Assembly: GCA_019918135.1 (NCBI GenBank) | Contig: WBZZ01006327.1 | Location: 117,276 to 181,275 of the forward strand | Source: Paulinella micropora | Lineage: Eukaryota > Cercozoa > Imbricatea > Euglyphida > Paulinellidae | DNA: 64,000 bases | Reading direction: 5' to 3' | Shown here: positions 10,623 through 19,433 of the stretch, one piece after another | How the letters are laid out: each line of letters starts with the position of its first letter | Position numbering within the stretch: position 1 is the first letter of the stretch | Notes under the pieces: model-generated | What the model saw: the letters and a program-made list of their open reading frames with translations, nothing else | Told to the model about the DNA's origin: nothing | Database searches by the model: none | Made by a program: the position numbers and the translations under genes

Positions 10623-11999
10623 ATGTCATATAAGCCACCCCTACCACCTAGACCAAACAAGCAATATGTCCAACTTCTTCAAGCTAGGGCAAATCTCCGC
10701 GAGACTAAGACAAGGGAGGCGAAGAGGCGAGAATTTAAGACACACGATTACACTATTAGAAGAGACAGACGGCTAAACTCTCCATCATTCAAATTTAAGG
10801 ACTTGGATATAAGTTTTTATGATACGAACACTTTGGAACAAGAAATATTTATACCCGCCATACGACGAGCGAGAAGAGAATGTATGACCAACAATGCGGA
10901 TGTCAATATAGCTATAACATACACCACAGCTCCCGCTAATATACGATACGACCACTATTCTGTGAAGAAAACTTTTAATTCATTCTTACTCCGTGAATAT
11001 GACACCAAGTTTATGGATGCTCTGAACGAGTTCAACATAAACAACATTGAAGCAGGAGAGAATGGATATGAAAGAACCATCCAATATGTTTATCTAACAT
11101 TCGTTCAAGAGAATGGCGGGGGATGCTATGATGGAGTGAGAGAGAAAAAGGAGAAAGTTGAAGAAGGTAGAAAGATATCACCACCAAGCAAAAATAACAA
11201 CTGCTTATTCTTCCTGTGTAAGGATATTCTAAACATTCACCCGATAAACAAGAAAAGGTGTAATGAGATACGAGCGGAATTCAACCTTCCACCAAACTCC
11301 CCCATACCATTTTCAATAGCAGTTGAAATATTAAAAAAATATGTGAAGGATGGGAAAACATATGAAATAACAGACCCACTTATGAAGCAGACCGCGAGCA
11401 CCAATAAAGAAGGACAAGAGCCCGACAAGCTAATCTTTTTGGAGAATAACCATTATTACGGATTAGTTAAGCAGTTTAAGAAGCTGTGCGATGACTGCTT
11501 ACGACTATACTTGAACAAACATAAATGTAATCTCAACAGAAAAAAATTTGCTGACATTATGTTAAAGAAGAATGGTAAAAGGCACCTAATAACTAAATTC
11601 AGAGAAGAAGAAAAAATAAATAACGACCAAGTTCTCCATTACGATTTGGAAACATTCAGAAATATGCTAATAGCTTTGGGCCACGATATCCACGACTGCT
11701 ACATTGTTGGATATACTCAGGGCTCGGAGGGTTTTAAATTCATATCTGGTAAAGATTGTATCAGTCAATTCGTAGACCTACTAATTGAACGAGGCGACCG
11801 TATAAAAGAAGGATGGGAGCCGAAGAAAAAGGGGGACAAACCGCCAGTTCTTTATGTTAATGGTTTTAACGGAGCGAACTTTGACCACTACTTCATACAC
11901 CAAGAATTAATCAGAAGGGGCATTAAGATTAAGTCGTCAAAAATTAACAACTGCTCTATTATCTGCTTAGAGTTTGAAAATGTTAAAATGTGGACCTGA
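10623..11999 (+). pseudogene. DNA polymerase B, N-terminal exonuclease half (frameshifted)
   Basis: These 458 codons contain the exonuclease part of a family B polymerase: Exo I as HYDLETF (about residue 340) and Exo II as VNGFNGANFDHYF. The N-terminal 300 residues are probably the protein-primed type extension. The frame stops at 11997-11999, and the same protein continues one frame away from about 11990. The stop separates Exo II from Exo III, so this product alone could not polymerise. I saw no canonical slippery heptamer at the junction, so a mutation or a read error is more likely than programmed frameshifting. It replicates the Polinton genome in intact relatives. Confidence 0.85.
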
Positions 12000-13666
12000 G
12001 AAAGCACACTCAGGGAAGCCTTAAAGCAAATCTTGAAAGTATGGGATGTGAAATTCTAAAAGGCGACTTTGACCACAACTCAGCCAGAGCGTGGGAGGAT
12101 ATGGAAGAGAAGATGAGGCAGGACTGTCTGGCCTATCTTAAAAACGATGTTATGGGTTTGAAGGAATTATACGACAAATTAAATACGACGATATTTACAG
12201 CTCATAAGGTCAATCTAACTTCATACATTTCAACTTCAAGTCTCGCTTTCAACATATGGAAGAAATATGTAGATAAAAAATACGAGGTGAGACTTCCAAC
12301 GGTGGAGCAGGAAAGAGCATTTAGAAAAGCTGTTATCGGAGGCAGGACTTACCCATCTAAGAGACTGTTTATTTCTAAGCAGTATGAAAGATACCTAAAA
12401 AAAGAGATAACCTTTGACGAAATAATAGACTACCTAGTAGATGCGGATGTCGTATCTTTGTATCCAACCGCGATGTTGTTAGCTTTTATGGTTGGTGATA
12501 TACTGGAAACAATCGGACCTTTTGACCCGCGAAATCTTCAAATCGGTATTTACAACCTTGACTACATCTCACCCAAAAACATATTACATTCAAGGATTGG
12601 ACAGCGAGACAAAATGGGGTCTCTTAAATGGCGACTAGAAGATATGAAGGACCAATGGCTGACGAGTGTAGATATTGAGGATATGGTAGCAGAAGGTTAT
12701 ACGGTCCATATACATAAAGGATACTACACCGCCAAATCGGAATGTGTCTTCAAACAATACATAGACGATATGTTCAAAGCGAAGGAAAATGCGGAGAAAG
12801 GTAGCCCGCAATATCTGCTCGCTAAACTGTTTATGAATAGCCTATACGGTAAGATGATACAGAGACCAATACCATCTATCACAGCATACATAACCACTAA
12901 CGAAGAATACTGGAAATTCTGGAACAGTAATCAAATAACTGACATTGTTAAATTTACTGACAAAGAAGGAAAAGATTTATGGCACATATCGGGTCTTCCT
13001 CGTAATCCAATCTTATTAGAGAGTAGCATAACCAAGCCGACACATTATGGGGCATTCATACTAGCATATAGCCGTCGCATTATGTATAATTATATTAAGG
13101 AAGCCAACCCGAACGGAACCATTGAAGACGACTTCTATTATACCGATACGGACAGCCTACAAATCCACACGAGATGTGCGAGACACATTAAGAATATGGG
13201 CAATAAGAAACTTGGCGGTATAAGCGATGACTTAGGCGATGGATGTAAGATAATAAAAGGTGTGTGGATAGCACCAAAATTGTATATGTTAGAATTTACG
13301 ACGAAAGATGCTTTCACAGCTGGTATGACGAAAGACGACCTCAAACACATATCAAAGGGTGTTCATATAGAAACTGCTGAAAATGGAGTTAAACGATATT
13401 TCCATTTTAGGGGTAAAGGCTTAAATGCTAATCAACTCAACTACGATGTATATGACAAGATGGATAGAGGCGAAAGCATTGAAAATGTTAGGGAATTTCA
13501 AATGAAAAAAATACACATTGACAGAAACAGCAAACAGCAACAAATCCCACATTTTAGCATTTTACATATGGCGAATGTAAAAAAACAAGTTAATGAGAAT
13601 AAGTGGGCGGGTCGCGAGTTTATTAACGACAACGACAGCATACCGCTCGGCTTTAAACTTAATTAA
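11990..13666 (+). pseudogene. DNA polymerase B, polymerase half (frameshifted)
   Basis: This continues the polymerase without its own ATG; the first possible start is a GTG at 11990. It holds Exo III YLKNDVMGLKELY, motif A DVVSLYPTAM, motif B KLFMNSLYGKM and motif C YTDTDSLQ. All catalytic Asp residues of the palm are kept, which fits a recent break. The C-terminus ends at 13666 and overlaps by 4 bp the stop of the convergent lipase gene. Together with 10623-11999 it makes a polymerase of roughly 1,000 residues, normal for Polinton-type pPolB. Confidence 0.9.
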
Positions 13667-14358
13667 TCATAAAGGTATATTTTTTTGGCTCCTTTTCCTT
13701 TGAAACTTCTAATTGTATGAATGCCCCTCGTCGGCTTCACTAGCTTAGTATTAACAGCCGTAGCACCTAGCAATGAAACGGGGTCAAATGCGGTTCGGTA
13801 GTTCGTAGTCAGCTTTGCCGTCTTTGCCCGCTTACCTTTCGGGTTTACCCTAACCGCCACTCGGTCAATTACTCCTTCAATGAGGTCTTTTGTGCTAGAA
13901 CCTTTATTATATGTGGTGGCCCTTACACCAGTTTGTCGGCTCAGGTCTTTTGCGATTGTTCCACCAAGACTATGACCCGTCAGCTCTACATTATCCTTAC
14001 CATATTTTTTTATAACTTCGTCAACCAGCTTCTGCTCTTCTTTATATCTCGGTGTTCTTTTTAATACTCCCTTTACTAATGCGACATCTGTGAGTAAGTC
14101 CCGCTTATCTACTGAACCCCTAAATGCTACAATCGCTTTACCGTCTTTCTCATACACTGTTGATTTTTCTTTGCTCGCGACCGGTTTCCATCCGTCAGCA
14201 CCCTTTCTATCAGACGAAGACAAATAGACATCCCCCGACAACTCCGCATTGCCTCCTTTTTGTTTCCTGTATGCCTTACCAGCTTTTTTCAATGCTTCAC
14301 CATAGGTTATGTTATGCTTAGCAGAGTAAGCCTTAACAAAGATTATCCACTCACTCAT
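13663..14358 (-). CDS. Class 3 lipase with an N-terminal virion-type tag
   Basis: I chose the ATG at 14358 (231 residues) because a conserved hairpin leader ends right before it; a 19-residue upstream extension is possible. Residues 1-31 form a W-x-x-F-V-K-x-Y...EALKKAGKAY motif seen in many proteins of large DNA viruses, followed by QKGG. The hydrolase has VAFRGSVDKRD, the nucleophile elbow GHSLGG (Ser about 130), an Asp in the AFDPVSLLG region and a His in RGIHTIRS. Class 3 lipases cleave acylglycerols or phospholipids; a virion-borne lipase could help cross a membrane, which is inference. It runs convergent with the polymerase. Confidence 0.85.
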   Translation of the reverse strand: MSEWIIFVKAYSAKHNITYGEALKKAGKAYRKQKGGNAELSGDVYLSSSDRKGADGWKPVASKEKSTVYEKDGKAIVAFRGSVDKRDLLTDVALVKGVLKRTPRYKEEQKLVDEVIKKYGKDNVELTGHSLGGTIAKDLSRQTGVRATTYNKGSSTKDLIEGVIDRVAVRVNPKGKRAKTAKLTTNYRTAFDPVSLLGATAVNTKLVKPTRGIHTIRSFKGKGAKKIYLYD

Positions 14359-14359
14359 C

Positions 14360-14378
14360 GCGGAGACTTCGCCTCCGC
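14360..14378 (-). promoter_or_regulatory. Hairpin leader just before the lipase start
   Basis: On the minus strand GCGGAG, a 7-base loop and CTCCGC end two bases before the ATG at 14358. Almost the same 26 bases precede the ATPase start at 22689. Confidence 0.6.
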
Positions 14379-14400
14379 ACCTCCGGTTTTGGTGAAGCTT

Positions 14401-14420
14401 TTTCAAAAGGTTCATATATT
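14401..14420 (-). promoter_or_regulatory. Putative promoter: TATAT plus CCTTTTGAAA
   Basis: The minus strand reads AATATATGAACCTTTTGAAA, 43-62 bases before the lipase ATG. The same pair of words precedes the major capsid gene (17721-17743). Confidence 0.55.
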
Positions 14421-14455
14421 AATTATTTAATTTTTTTTATTTTTATACTCCATAC

Positions 14456-14462
14456 TATATAC
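14456..14462 (+). promoter_or_regulatory. TATA-type box before the FGKYKG gene
   Basis: TATATAC ends eight bases before the ATG at 14471, implying a very short leader. Confidence 0.4.
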
Positions 14463-14470
14463 ACCCTACT

Positions 14471-14746
14471 ATGACCACCCTTACGAGACTGTGCGAGAAG
14501 TTCCAAAAACTTTCCATTGAAGGAGAAAAAAAATCCTTCTCGTTGGAAGATGTTCAAAAGGTAATACACGACGAAATAAAAGCGATTGAAGAAAAGAGAA
14601 ATGCTCAACCAAAAGACACATTTCATTTTGGTAAATACAAAGGCAAAAAAATAGAAGACATCGCAAAGATTGACAAGCCATATATTGAATGGCTAGTTCG
14701 TCAGCCGTGGTGTCGTAACAAGGATGAATTGAAAAAGTATTTGTAA
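14471..14746 (+). CDS. FGKYKG-motif small protein (ExoX C-terminal / DUF3820-like)
   Basis: It has 91 residues. The N-terminal half is a charged helix. The C-terminal half reads FHFGKYKGKKIEDIAK then YIEWLVRQPW, the pattern of the small domain found at the end of exonuclease X proteins and as stand-alone DUF3820-type proteins. The catalytic exonuclease domain itself is absent. Its role in the element is unknown; nucleic acid binding is plausible. It is divergent from the lipase and shares its AT-rich promoter region. Confidence 0.6.
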   Translation: MTTLTRLCEKFQKLSIEGEKKSFSLEDVQKVIHDEIKAIEEKRNAQPKDTFHFGKYKGKKIEDIAKIDKPYIEWLVRQPWCRNKDELKKYL

Positions 14747-14805
14747 AGCATTTGTATTTTTTTTTGCTTCATTGGTGGGGGGTTACCGACTACATCGGTA
14801 GATGT

Positions 14806-14827
14806 ATAGGGGGGCGAAGACCCCTAT
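14806..14827 (-). terminator. GC-rich hairpin over the stop codon of the 97-codon gene
   Basis: ATAGGGG, an 8-base loop and CCCCTAT form a perfect 7 bp stem. The TAG stop of 14824-15117 lies inside the first arm on the minus strand. A near-identical structure lies at 22766-22786. Confidence 0.6.
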
Positions 14828-15117
14828 TGGTCTTCTAAGAAATTAACGATAACACTCACATTTCCTCCATTTGCGACAGTAGATACAGACTTTTGTAAAA
14901 ATGTTAGATTTTCGCCAGGAGCGAGTTGAACATCGTAAGCTCTCAGGTCAATAAGCTGGCTTGAAGTAGCATTAACATACAGTTTAAGAATGACGTCCGT
15001 TATAACAGCACCGCCGAGAGCAGTCGCAGCAGTGTCCTTTGATACGATTGAGGTTGTGGCATCAATATCCGCGAAGTTCTCCGCCGTAAGTGTTCCAGTT
15101 GTTTTCACAATCCGCAC
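14824..15117 (-). CDS. Small beta-rich probable virion protein, no ATG
   Basis: The frame encodes 97 residues rich in Thr, Val, Ala and Asn, a composition like small structural or spike proteins. It has no ATG: the first codon available is GTG at 15117. Upstream the frame is in phase with the preceding penton-like gene, separated only by that gene's TGA at 15142-15144. An ATG overlapping that TGA (ATGA) exists one frame away but meets a stop after seven codons. So a small indel, readthrough of TGA or a non-ATG start are all possible. The tight link to capsid genes supports a virion role. Confidence 0.55.
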   Translation of the reverse strand: MRIVKTTGTLTAENFADIDATTSIVSKDTAATALGGAVITDVILKLYVNATSSQLIDLRAYDVQLAPGENLTFLQKSVSTVANGGNVSVIVNFLEDQ

Positions 15118-15141
15118 TATATTAACTTTGGTGTCTTCGTT

Positions 15142-16077
15142 TCATATGCTTACGAGAGTTGGGTAAACGGTTGAATAATTTGTTGAGGCACCATTAAAAA
15201 GTGATTTATTTTTTATGCTGAGAATTGGGCTTTCAGTAGTGCTCGCCTTTTCATCTCCTTCCGCTTCGTTTGATATGCTTGTATTAACAGTGTTGGTGCC
15301 CTCAATAAACATACTACAACTGGCTGTTTTTAATATTTGTATTCCAGTTCCACCATTATTAAGCATTCGTGCCACAAAAGGGAGAGTTGTATTCCGAAGA
15401 CTGACACCCGTGTTGGCATTCGCATACTTAATCATATGGACTTGCTGGAATTCGCCTGTATTCGGGTTCTCAATTGAAAACTTAATAGCACCAAAGCCCA
15501 AGTATTGGAATTGAATTTGAAATACATTTCCCTTCGTCCAATCCATATTAGGCATATCGCCTGTTCCATTACACGGGTCATTCCAAGTTGCTTGTGAAAC
15601 CAAGGTAGGCACTCCTGCTTTGGTATGGAGAATATTCATTCCGTCATTTTTAGTCTTGTAAAAATAGAAACCATTATCTAAGGCGGTATCACCAATGCCA
15701 ATAAATGAATAGTAGTCCTTGGTTTCGTCCGTAGTCCATAAGGCAGTGAAGCGACACATAACTCCCATCCCTGTTCTGTATTTAATTCTTTTTTTGCTTA
15801 CCATAATGGCATCGGCGGTAGCTTTCGCTTCCGTTTTCAATTCAGCCATATTCGCATTAAATGCTACGGTCGCATTAGTTTGAGTTAATGTCCATATCCT
15901 TGTATTAACTGTGTAGGGAAAGATTTCCTGTAATACTGGTGTTAATGAACTGGTTAGTACTTCACCAAAGGCGGTTTTCATATTATTGGTTTCAATGTGT
16001 CCGTCATACCCGACTTTGACATTTACGAAATCGCCATCTGGATTTTGGGCGATTAAATTTCGTTGGTGGGATGTCAT
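15142..16077 (-). CDS. Probable minor capsid (penton-type) protein
   Basis: It has 311 residues directly downstream of the major capsid gene on the same strand, the usual place of the penton gene in Polintons and Polinton-like viruses. The centre has YRTGMGVMCRFTALW, IGIGDTALDNGFYF and NVFQIQFQYLGFGAIKFSI, alternating hydrophobic strands as expected for a jelly-roll. No signal peptide or membrane segment is visible. The ATG at 16077 is the first in frame. The assignment rests on position, size and strand pattern, so another virion protein is possible. Confidence 0.65.
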   Translation of the reverse strand: MTSHQRNLIAQNPDGDFVNVKVGYDGHIETNNMKTAFGEVLTSSLTPVLQEIFPYTVNTRIWTLTQTNATVAFNANMAELKTEAKATADAIMVSKKRIKYRTGMGVMCRFTALWTTDETKDYYSFIGIGDTALDNGFYFYKTKNDGMNILHTKAGVPTLVSQATWNDPCNGTGDMPNMDWTKGNVFQIQFQYLGFGAIKFSIENPNTGEFQQVHMIKYANANTGVSLRNTTLPFVARMLNNGGTGIQILKTASCSMFIEGTNTVNTSISNEAEGDEKASTTESPILSIKNKSLFNGASTNYSTVYPTLVSI

Positions 16078-16083
16078 AGTTTC

Positions 16084-16102
16084 CTACGATTTACAATCGT
16101 AG
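16084..16102 (-). terminator. Hairpin between major capsid and penton genes
   Basis: CTACGAT, loop TTACA, ATCGTAG: a perfect 7 bp stem about 70 bases after the capsid stop and just before the next gene. It could end the capsid transcript. Confidence 0.45.
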
Positions 16103-16171
16103 ATTGTATATTATCAAAAAAATAAATAATCTATCAAAATTAATTACTACCTATTACCTAACTGGTGGGGT

Positions 16172-17698
16172 TTAAGTTCTAGTAATGGTGCCGTTTCTGA
16201 CATTTACTTCTTGCTGAGTGACGACAAATGTGTAATGATTGGCAGCAATATTCGCAGTGGTAGCAATAAACTCCCATCGTCGCTCGGTGTCTAGGGATAG
16301 TCCGCTGATTTCATTTTGGTCCTTGCTCCACAGTGGGCGAGTATTGTCAAAACTATCACACCAAACCCAGTTGTATTGATAAACATTGCTATTCATCAAA
16401 GAAGAGCCTTCCAACTTTGGTTTAAGATACATATAGTCTTCTAGTTTTCCAGTTTGACAATCAACATTGAATTCTTGAAGTCGTGCTCCGTCTAGTGTGG
16501 TATAAAAAGTTTGGACCTTAGAACCGAGCAGGTTGCTATTGTCGTAAGCAGTGTTCTTATTTTCGGTTGTATTGAAAACAGAGTGATAAATTTTCTTAAT
16601 TCGTCGTCCGTGGCCTCTGTCAAATCTAAGGATAACATTTTGAGAAGTTGAAGCCACTCCGACGGTATTTTTATACAAATAAGAATAATCAATGTTGAAG
16701 CTCATACCTTCGGGGCTCATAATCTTCTGTTGAATTGATTGAACAACATCTGGGTTAGTTTCAACAGCTAAGAACAGGCTGAGATTAGTAATAGTAACAT
16801 TTGAATCCGCCACCGCAACAGTGCCTCCACCAGTAGAAAGAGCATCATTGTTATAATAAAAGATTTTGGGTGTCTGTTGCCAAACAATCCGCAAAGTCAA
16901 AATTTCTGGAAGCATAATAGTTTTATCCAGAGCAAAAATAGTATTGTAAAGCATTCCAAGATTAATCTTAACATTAACACTCGGGCTGGCATTGCCAATA
17001 GTTCCAGCTGAGAAATACTTAGCCTCATTAAAAGCAACATTAACGAACTTACTCGTGCCAGTCTCATTCGCAATAAGGGTATCATCGTGTCGGCGGGCAT
17101 TTGTGGTGGGTTGTGCCATCCAAGCCTTTAATGCGGCCTGAACCTGAGCCTTCGCAACATCAATACCAGTATCAATCTGCCCCGCCGCATTTCCTGCTAT
17201 TGCCGAAGCGGCCAATGCCGTTTGTAAGGCGGCCAACCTTGTAGCATCGCTAGCGGGTTGAAATGTAGTTGTAGCATTACACTTTTGAAGCATACAACCA
17301 GCACCACTTCCATTGTCGTGGTTTTCCAAAGCTAGTAAATCATCAATGGAGGTTTCGGGTTTCCAAATCATCTTAGTGATATTTCCGACTTCGTTAATGT
17401 CGCAAAGATAAACACCACCTCTCGTAATCAATTGAATCTGCCTAATCGGGGCTAGGCAGTCCATAAAGCATTTATTGTAGTTCGCCGCCTTCGCATCTGG
17501 GGCATAATTAAAACTCAAAACAGAGCGAGCCAAGTTAAAAGGACGGCTGATAAGGTCAAAGTTGCTTTCCTGTCCTCCTGCGGTAGAAACAGTGATATTA
17601 ATAGAACCCTCACGAGGGGTAAGCTTATTCAAGCGATAAGAAGCACTGATGTAGTCAGTCCTGCTAAAATCCAATTCCCCACCCCAGAGTGTCGGCAT
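16172..17698 (-). CDS. Major capsid protein (double jelly-roll type)
   Basis: It has 508 residues. The N-terminus (LWGGELDFSRTDY...RPFNLARSVLSFNY) and the repeated Asn, Thr and aromatic-rich strands fit the major capsid proteins of Polinton-like viruses, which form hexon-like double jelly-roll trimers. Length is right for the family (about 450-600). It is followed by the penton-type gene and has the strongest promoter-like sequence of the element upstream. The frame is intact. The call rests on size, position, composition and N-terminal similarity; a structure prediction should show two stacked jelly-rolls. Confidence 0.8.
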   Translation of the reverse strand: MPTLWGGELDFSRTDYISASYRLNKLTPREGSINITVSTAGGQESNFDLISRPFNLARSVLSFNYAPDAKAANYNKCFMDCLAPIRQIQLITRGGVYLCDINEVGNITKMIWKPETSIDDLLALENHDNGSGAGCMLQKCNATTTFQPASDATRLAALQTALAASAIAGNAAGQIDTGIDVAKAQVQAALKAWMAQPTTNARRHDDTLIANETGTSKFVNVAFNEAKYFSAGTIGNASPSVNVKINLGMLYNTIFALDKTIMLPEILTLRIVWQQTPKIFYYNNDALSTGGGTVAVADSNVTITNLSLFLAVETNPDVVQSIQQKIMSPEGMSFNIDYSYLYKNTVGVASTSQNVILRFDRGHGRRIKKIYHSVFNTTENKNTAYDNSNLLGSKVQTFYTTLDGARLQEFNVDCQTGKLEDYMYLKPKLEGSSLMNSNVYQYNWVWCDSFDNTRPLWSKDQNEISGLSLDTERRWEFIATTANIAANHYTFVVTQQEVNVRNGTITRT

Positions 17699-17720
17699 TT
17701 TGTCTTCTTGTTTTTTAATT

Positions 17721-17743
17721 TTTCAAAAGGTCGTTATATATTG
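17721..17743 (-). promoter_or_regulatory. Putative promoter of the major capsid gene
   Basis: The minus strand carries TATATAACGACCTTTTGAAA about 23-45 bases before the ATG. It shares both the TATATA word and CCTTTTGAAA with the lipase promoter. Confidence 0.55.
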
Positions 17744-17774
17744 TAATACGATAAAAAAATAAATAATTCTAAAA

Positions 17775-18429
17775 TTAATTATTAGTCTTATTAATATGTC
17801 TTTTTGAAATCATATGATTATTAAAATTCCTCCTGCTACTTAGTTTTATATTACACACATTACATTCCCACTCACCACATTCAGCACAATTTCCCCTTAT
17901 TTTTTTTGTGTTCGCAAAAATTATTCGGCTTACATTCTATACATCCATCTTTTCTTTTTTGATGATTACATATTTCGCCACCACCACACTCAATACATCT
18001 TGATTTTATTTTTTCGTGTTGGCAGATTTGACTACCCTTACATTCAATACACCGTTCTTGTCTTTTTTTATGCTCGCATATACCTTTTCCATTACACGAG
18101 ACACAATAATATCTATATTTTCCGTGCTCGCATATAGCATCAGCATCCCGCTTATTTAGGTCTGGTTTTAATTGTTCAATCCAATATTGCTCTCTTGATA
18201 GCAACTGTTCTTTATTATTACATTCATATTCTTCAACGAGCACAATACGTGCATTATCCCATCCTATCTCATTAAAATATTGATATAATGGATATTCAGG
18301 TTTTCTGTTCGCTAGTTGTTTGTGTTGGTATATTCGCTTACTCAATTGAATACAAGTGCTTCCTATGTATTGCTTTCCTTCTCCACCAACAATACGATAT
18401 ATTTTTCCATTTTTATATCTTGTTGTCAT
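17775..18429 (-). pseudogene. GIY-YIG endonuclease with zinc-knuckle repeats (frameshifted tail)
   Basis: The open part (17881-18429, 182 residues) begins with a GIY-YIG nuclease: GKIYRIVGGEGKQYIGST then KRIYQHK. It continues into about five repeats of the pattern C-x-H-x6-8-C-x2-C, probable zinc knuckles. The frame stops at 17881, beside a run of T and C. In another frame the minus strand continues with C-x-x-C pairs and a C2H2 finger (NVCNIKLSSRRNFNNHMISK, then RH) to a TAA at 17775-17777. That is the expected end of this repeat family, so one frameshift near 17885-17905 is likely. Such nucleases are common mobile genes in algal viruses. Confidence 0.8.
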
Positions 18430-18436
18430 CTTTATT

Positions 18437-18444
18437 CATATATA
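18437..18444 (-). promoter_or_regulatory. TATA-type box before the GIY-YIG gene
   Basis: TATATATG on the minus strand lies about 8-15 bases before the ATG at 18429. Confidence 0.4.
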
Positions 18445-18476
18445 TTCACTTTTGTTTAAATTAAATTAACGGCTTT

Positions 18477-19275
18477 TTAACAAATTAAAAATGATGTAAA
18501 TAAATTAAAATAATTCGTCTCGCGGTAAATCAACAATGTCATAACAATACCGAGGCCGTTGAGATTAACTGGCTGGTCGTTTTCGTCAGTCAAGTAGAAC
18601 CGATACAAATTGCTTGAACTAGTTGATAGTCGTTTGCCGTATTCACTACCCGAGCCGTCGTAGATAACAGAGCCAAACGGTATTTCATTCGCGGTATATT
18701 TCCTGTAATACGTGATTATCGCCTTCATCAACGAGGTCGCTTTCTAGATACAAGGTTTTTTCACCTGTCAAGATTATGACATTTGGAGACCTAATGGTAT
18801 TGTTGGCAAAGAAATATGTTGAGTCGCGGTCAAAACCCATTACTTCGTGAATACGAGTTTCGGTGTCAAATATAAACCGCGGTTGGATGCCTCCATTGTT
18901 CGCTACTGTAAATAATAGCTTACCATCTTCTGGGTCGGTGTTTGTGTTGTTGCTTGTTATTGTGTATGTGTAGTCATTGGGGCTATCTGCGGTTAGCACC
19001 TCGGCCAGTTTATTCTTTAAGTTATTCATCGTGTAGTTTCCTTCGGGTATCGTAATTAGCGCCTCAAATCCATCTTCACTAAGTGTAAAAGTATTGTATG
19101 GCGAAGAAACAGAATAATACGACTTCGGCACATAGATATGAAGAATTTTACAGTGTGTCGGGTTGTCTAGCGATTTCATATCAATGGAGTGAGTGAAATC
19201 ACTATCCGTGCAGTTTATCCTATTTTTGCTATTGACATAGTAAATATTACTACTTCGCCCGCCACGATATTCCAT
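18477..19275 (-). pseudogene. Virion-type protein in two frames
   Basis: The first frame (18685-19275, 196 residues) begins IYYVNSKNRINCTDSDFTHSI and includes VPKSYYSVSSPYNTFTL and ITIPEGNYTMNNL. This layout (xxSxxR, then Y-N-T-F, then IP-x-GNY) is shared by putative minor capsid proteins of Polinton-like and large algal viruses. The second frame (18477-18731) continues the same protein: ITYYRKYTANEIPFGS...YRFYLTDENDQPVNLNGLGIVM. The frames overlap at 18685-18731, so a frameshift lies near 18700. The intact product would have about 260 residues. Its place in the virion is not established; it is an alternative penton candidate. Confidence 0.65.
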
Positions 19276-19328
19276 TTGTAAGAGCTTTTTTTTTCAAAAA
19301 ACCTCCTACGACCTCAAAAAATTATACT

Positions 19329-19340
19329 GTATATATATTA
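19329..19340 (-). promoter_or_regulatory. TATA-type box before the 18477-19275 gene
   Basis: TAATATATATAC on the minus strand lies about 54 bases before the ATG. A GGTTTTTTGAAAA word (about 19290-19302) follows, a degenerate form of the CCTTTTGAAA word of the capsid promoter. Confidence 0.45.
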
Positions 19341-19411
19341 GAAAATATATTTTTGTTTTAATTACATACCACAACGGAGGGGGTATGCTTTGAGAAGCAT
19401 AGCTTCGCAAT

Positions 19412-19432
19412 GCGGGGGACGAAGGCCCCTGC
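19412..19432 (-). terminator. GC-rich hairpin directly after the protease stop
   Basis: On the minus strand GCAGGGG pairs with CCCCCGC across a 7-base loop (one A-C mismatch), starting two bases after the TGA of the protease gene. A smaller perfect stem (ATGCTT/AAGCAT) lies at 19385-19400. Confidence 0.5.
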
Positions 19433-19433
19433 T

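Noticed and set aside
11980..12000. Programmed -1 frameshift in the DNA polymerase
   Set aside because: No X-XXY-YYZ heptamer is in phase at the junction and no strong downstream structure was seen; other genes of the element are frameshifted too.
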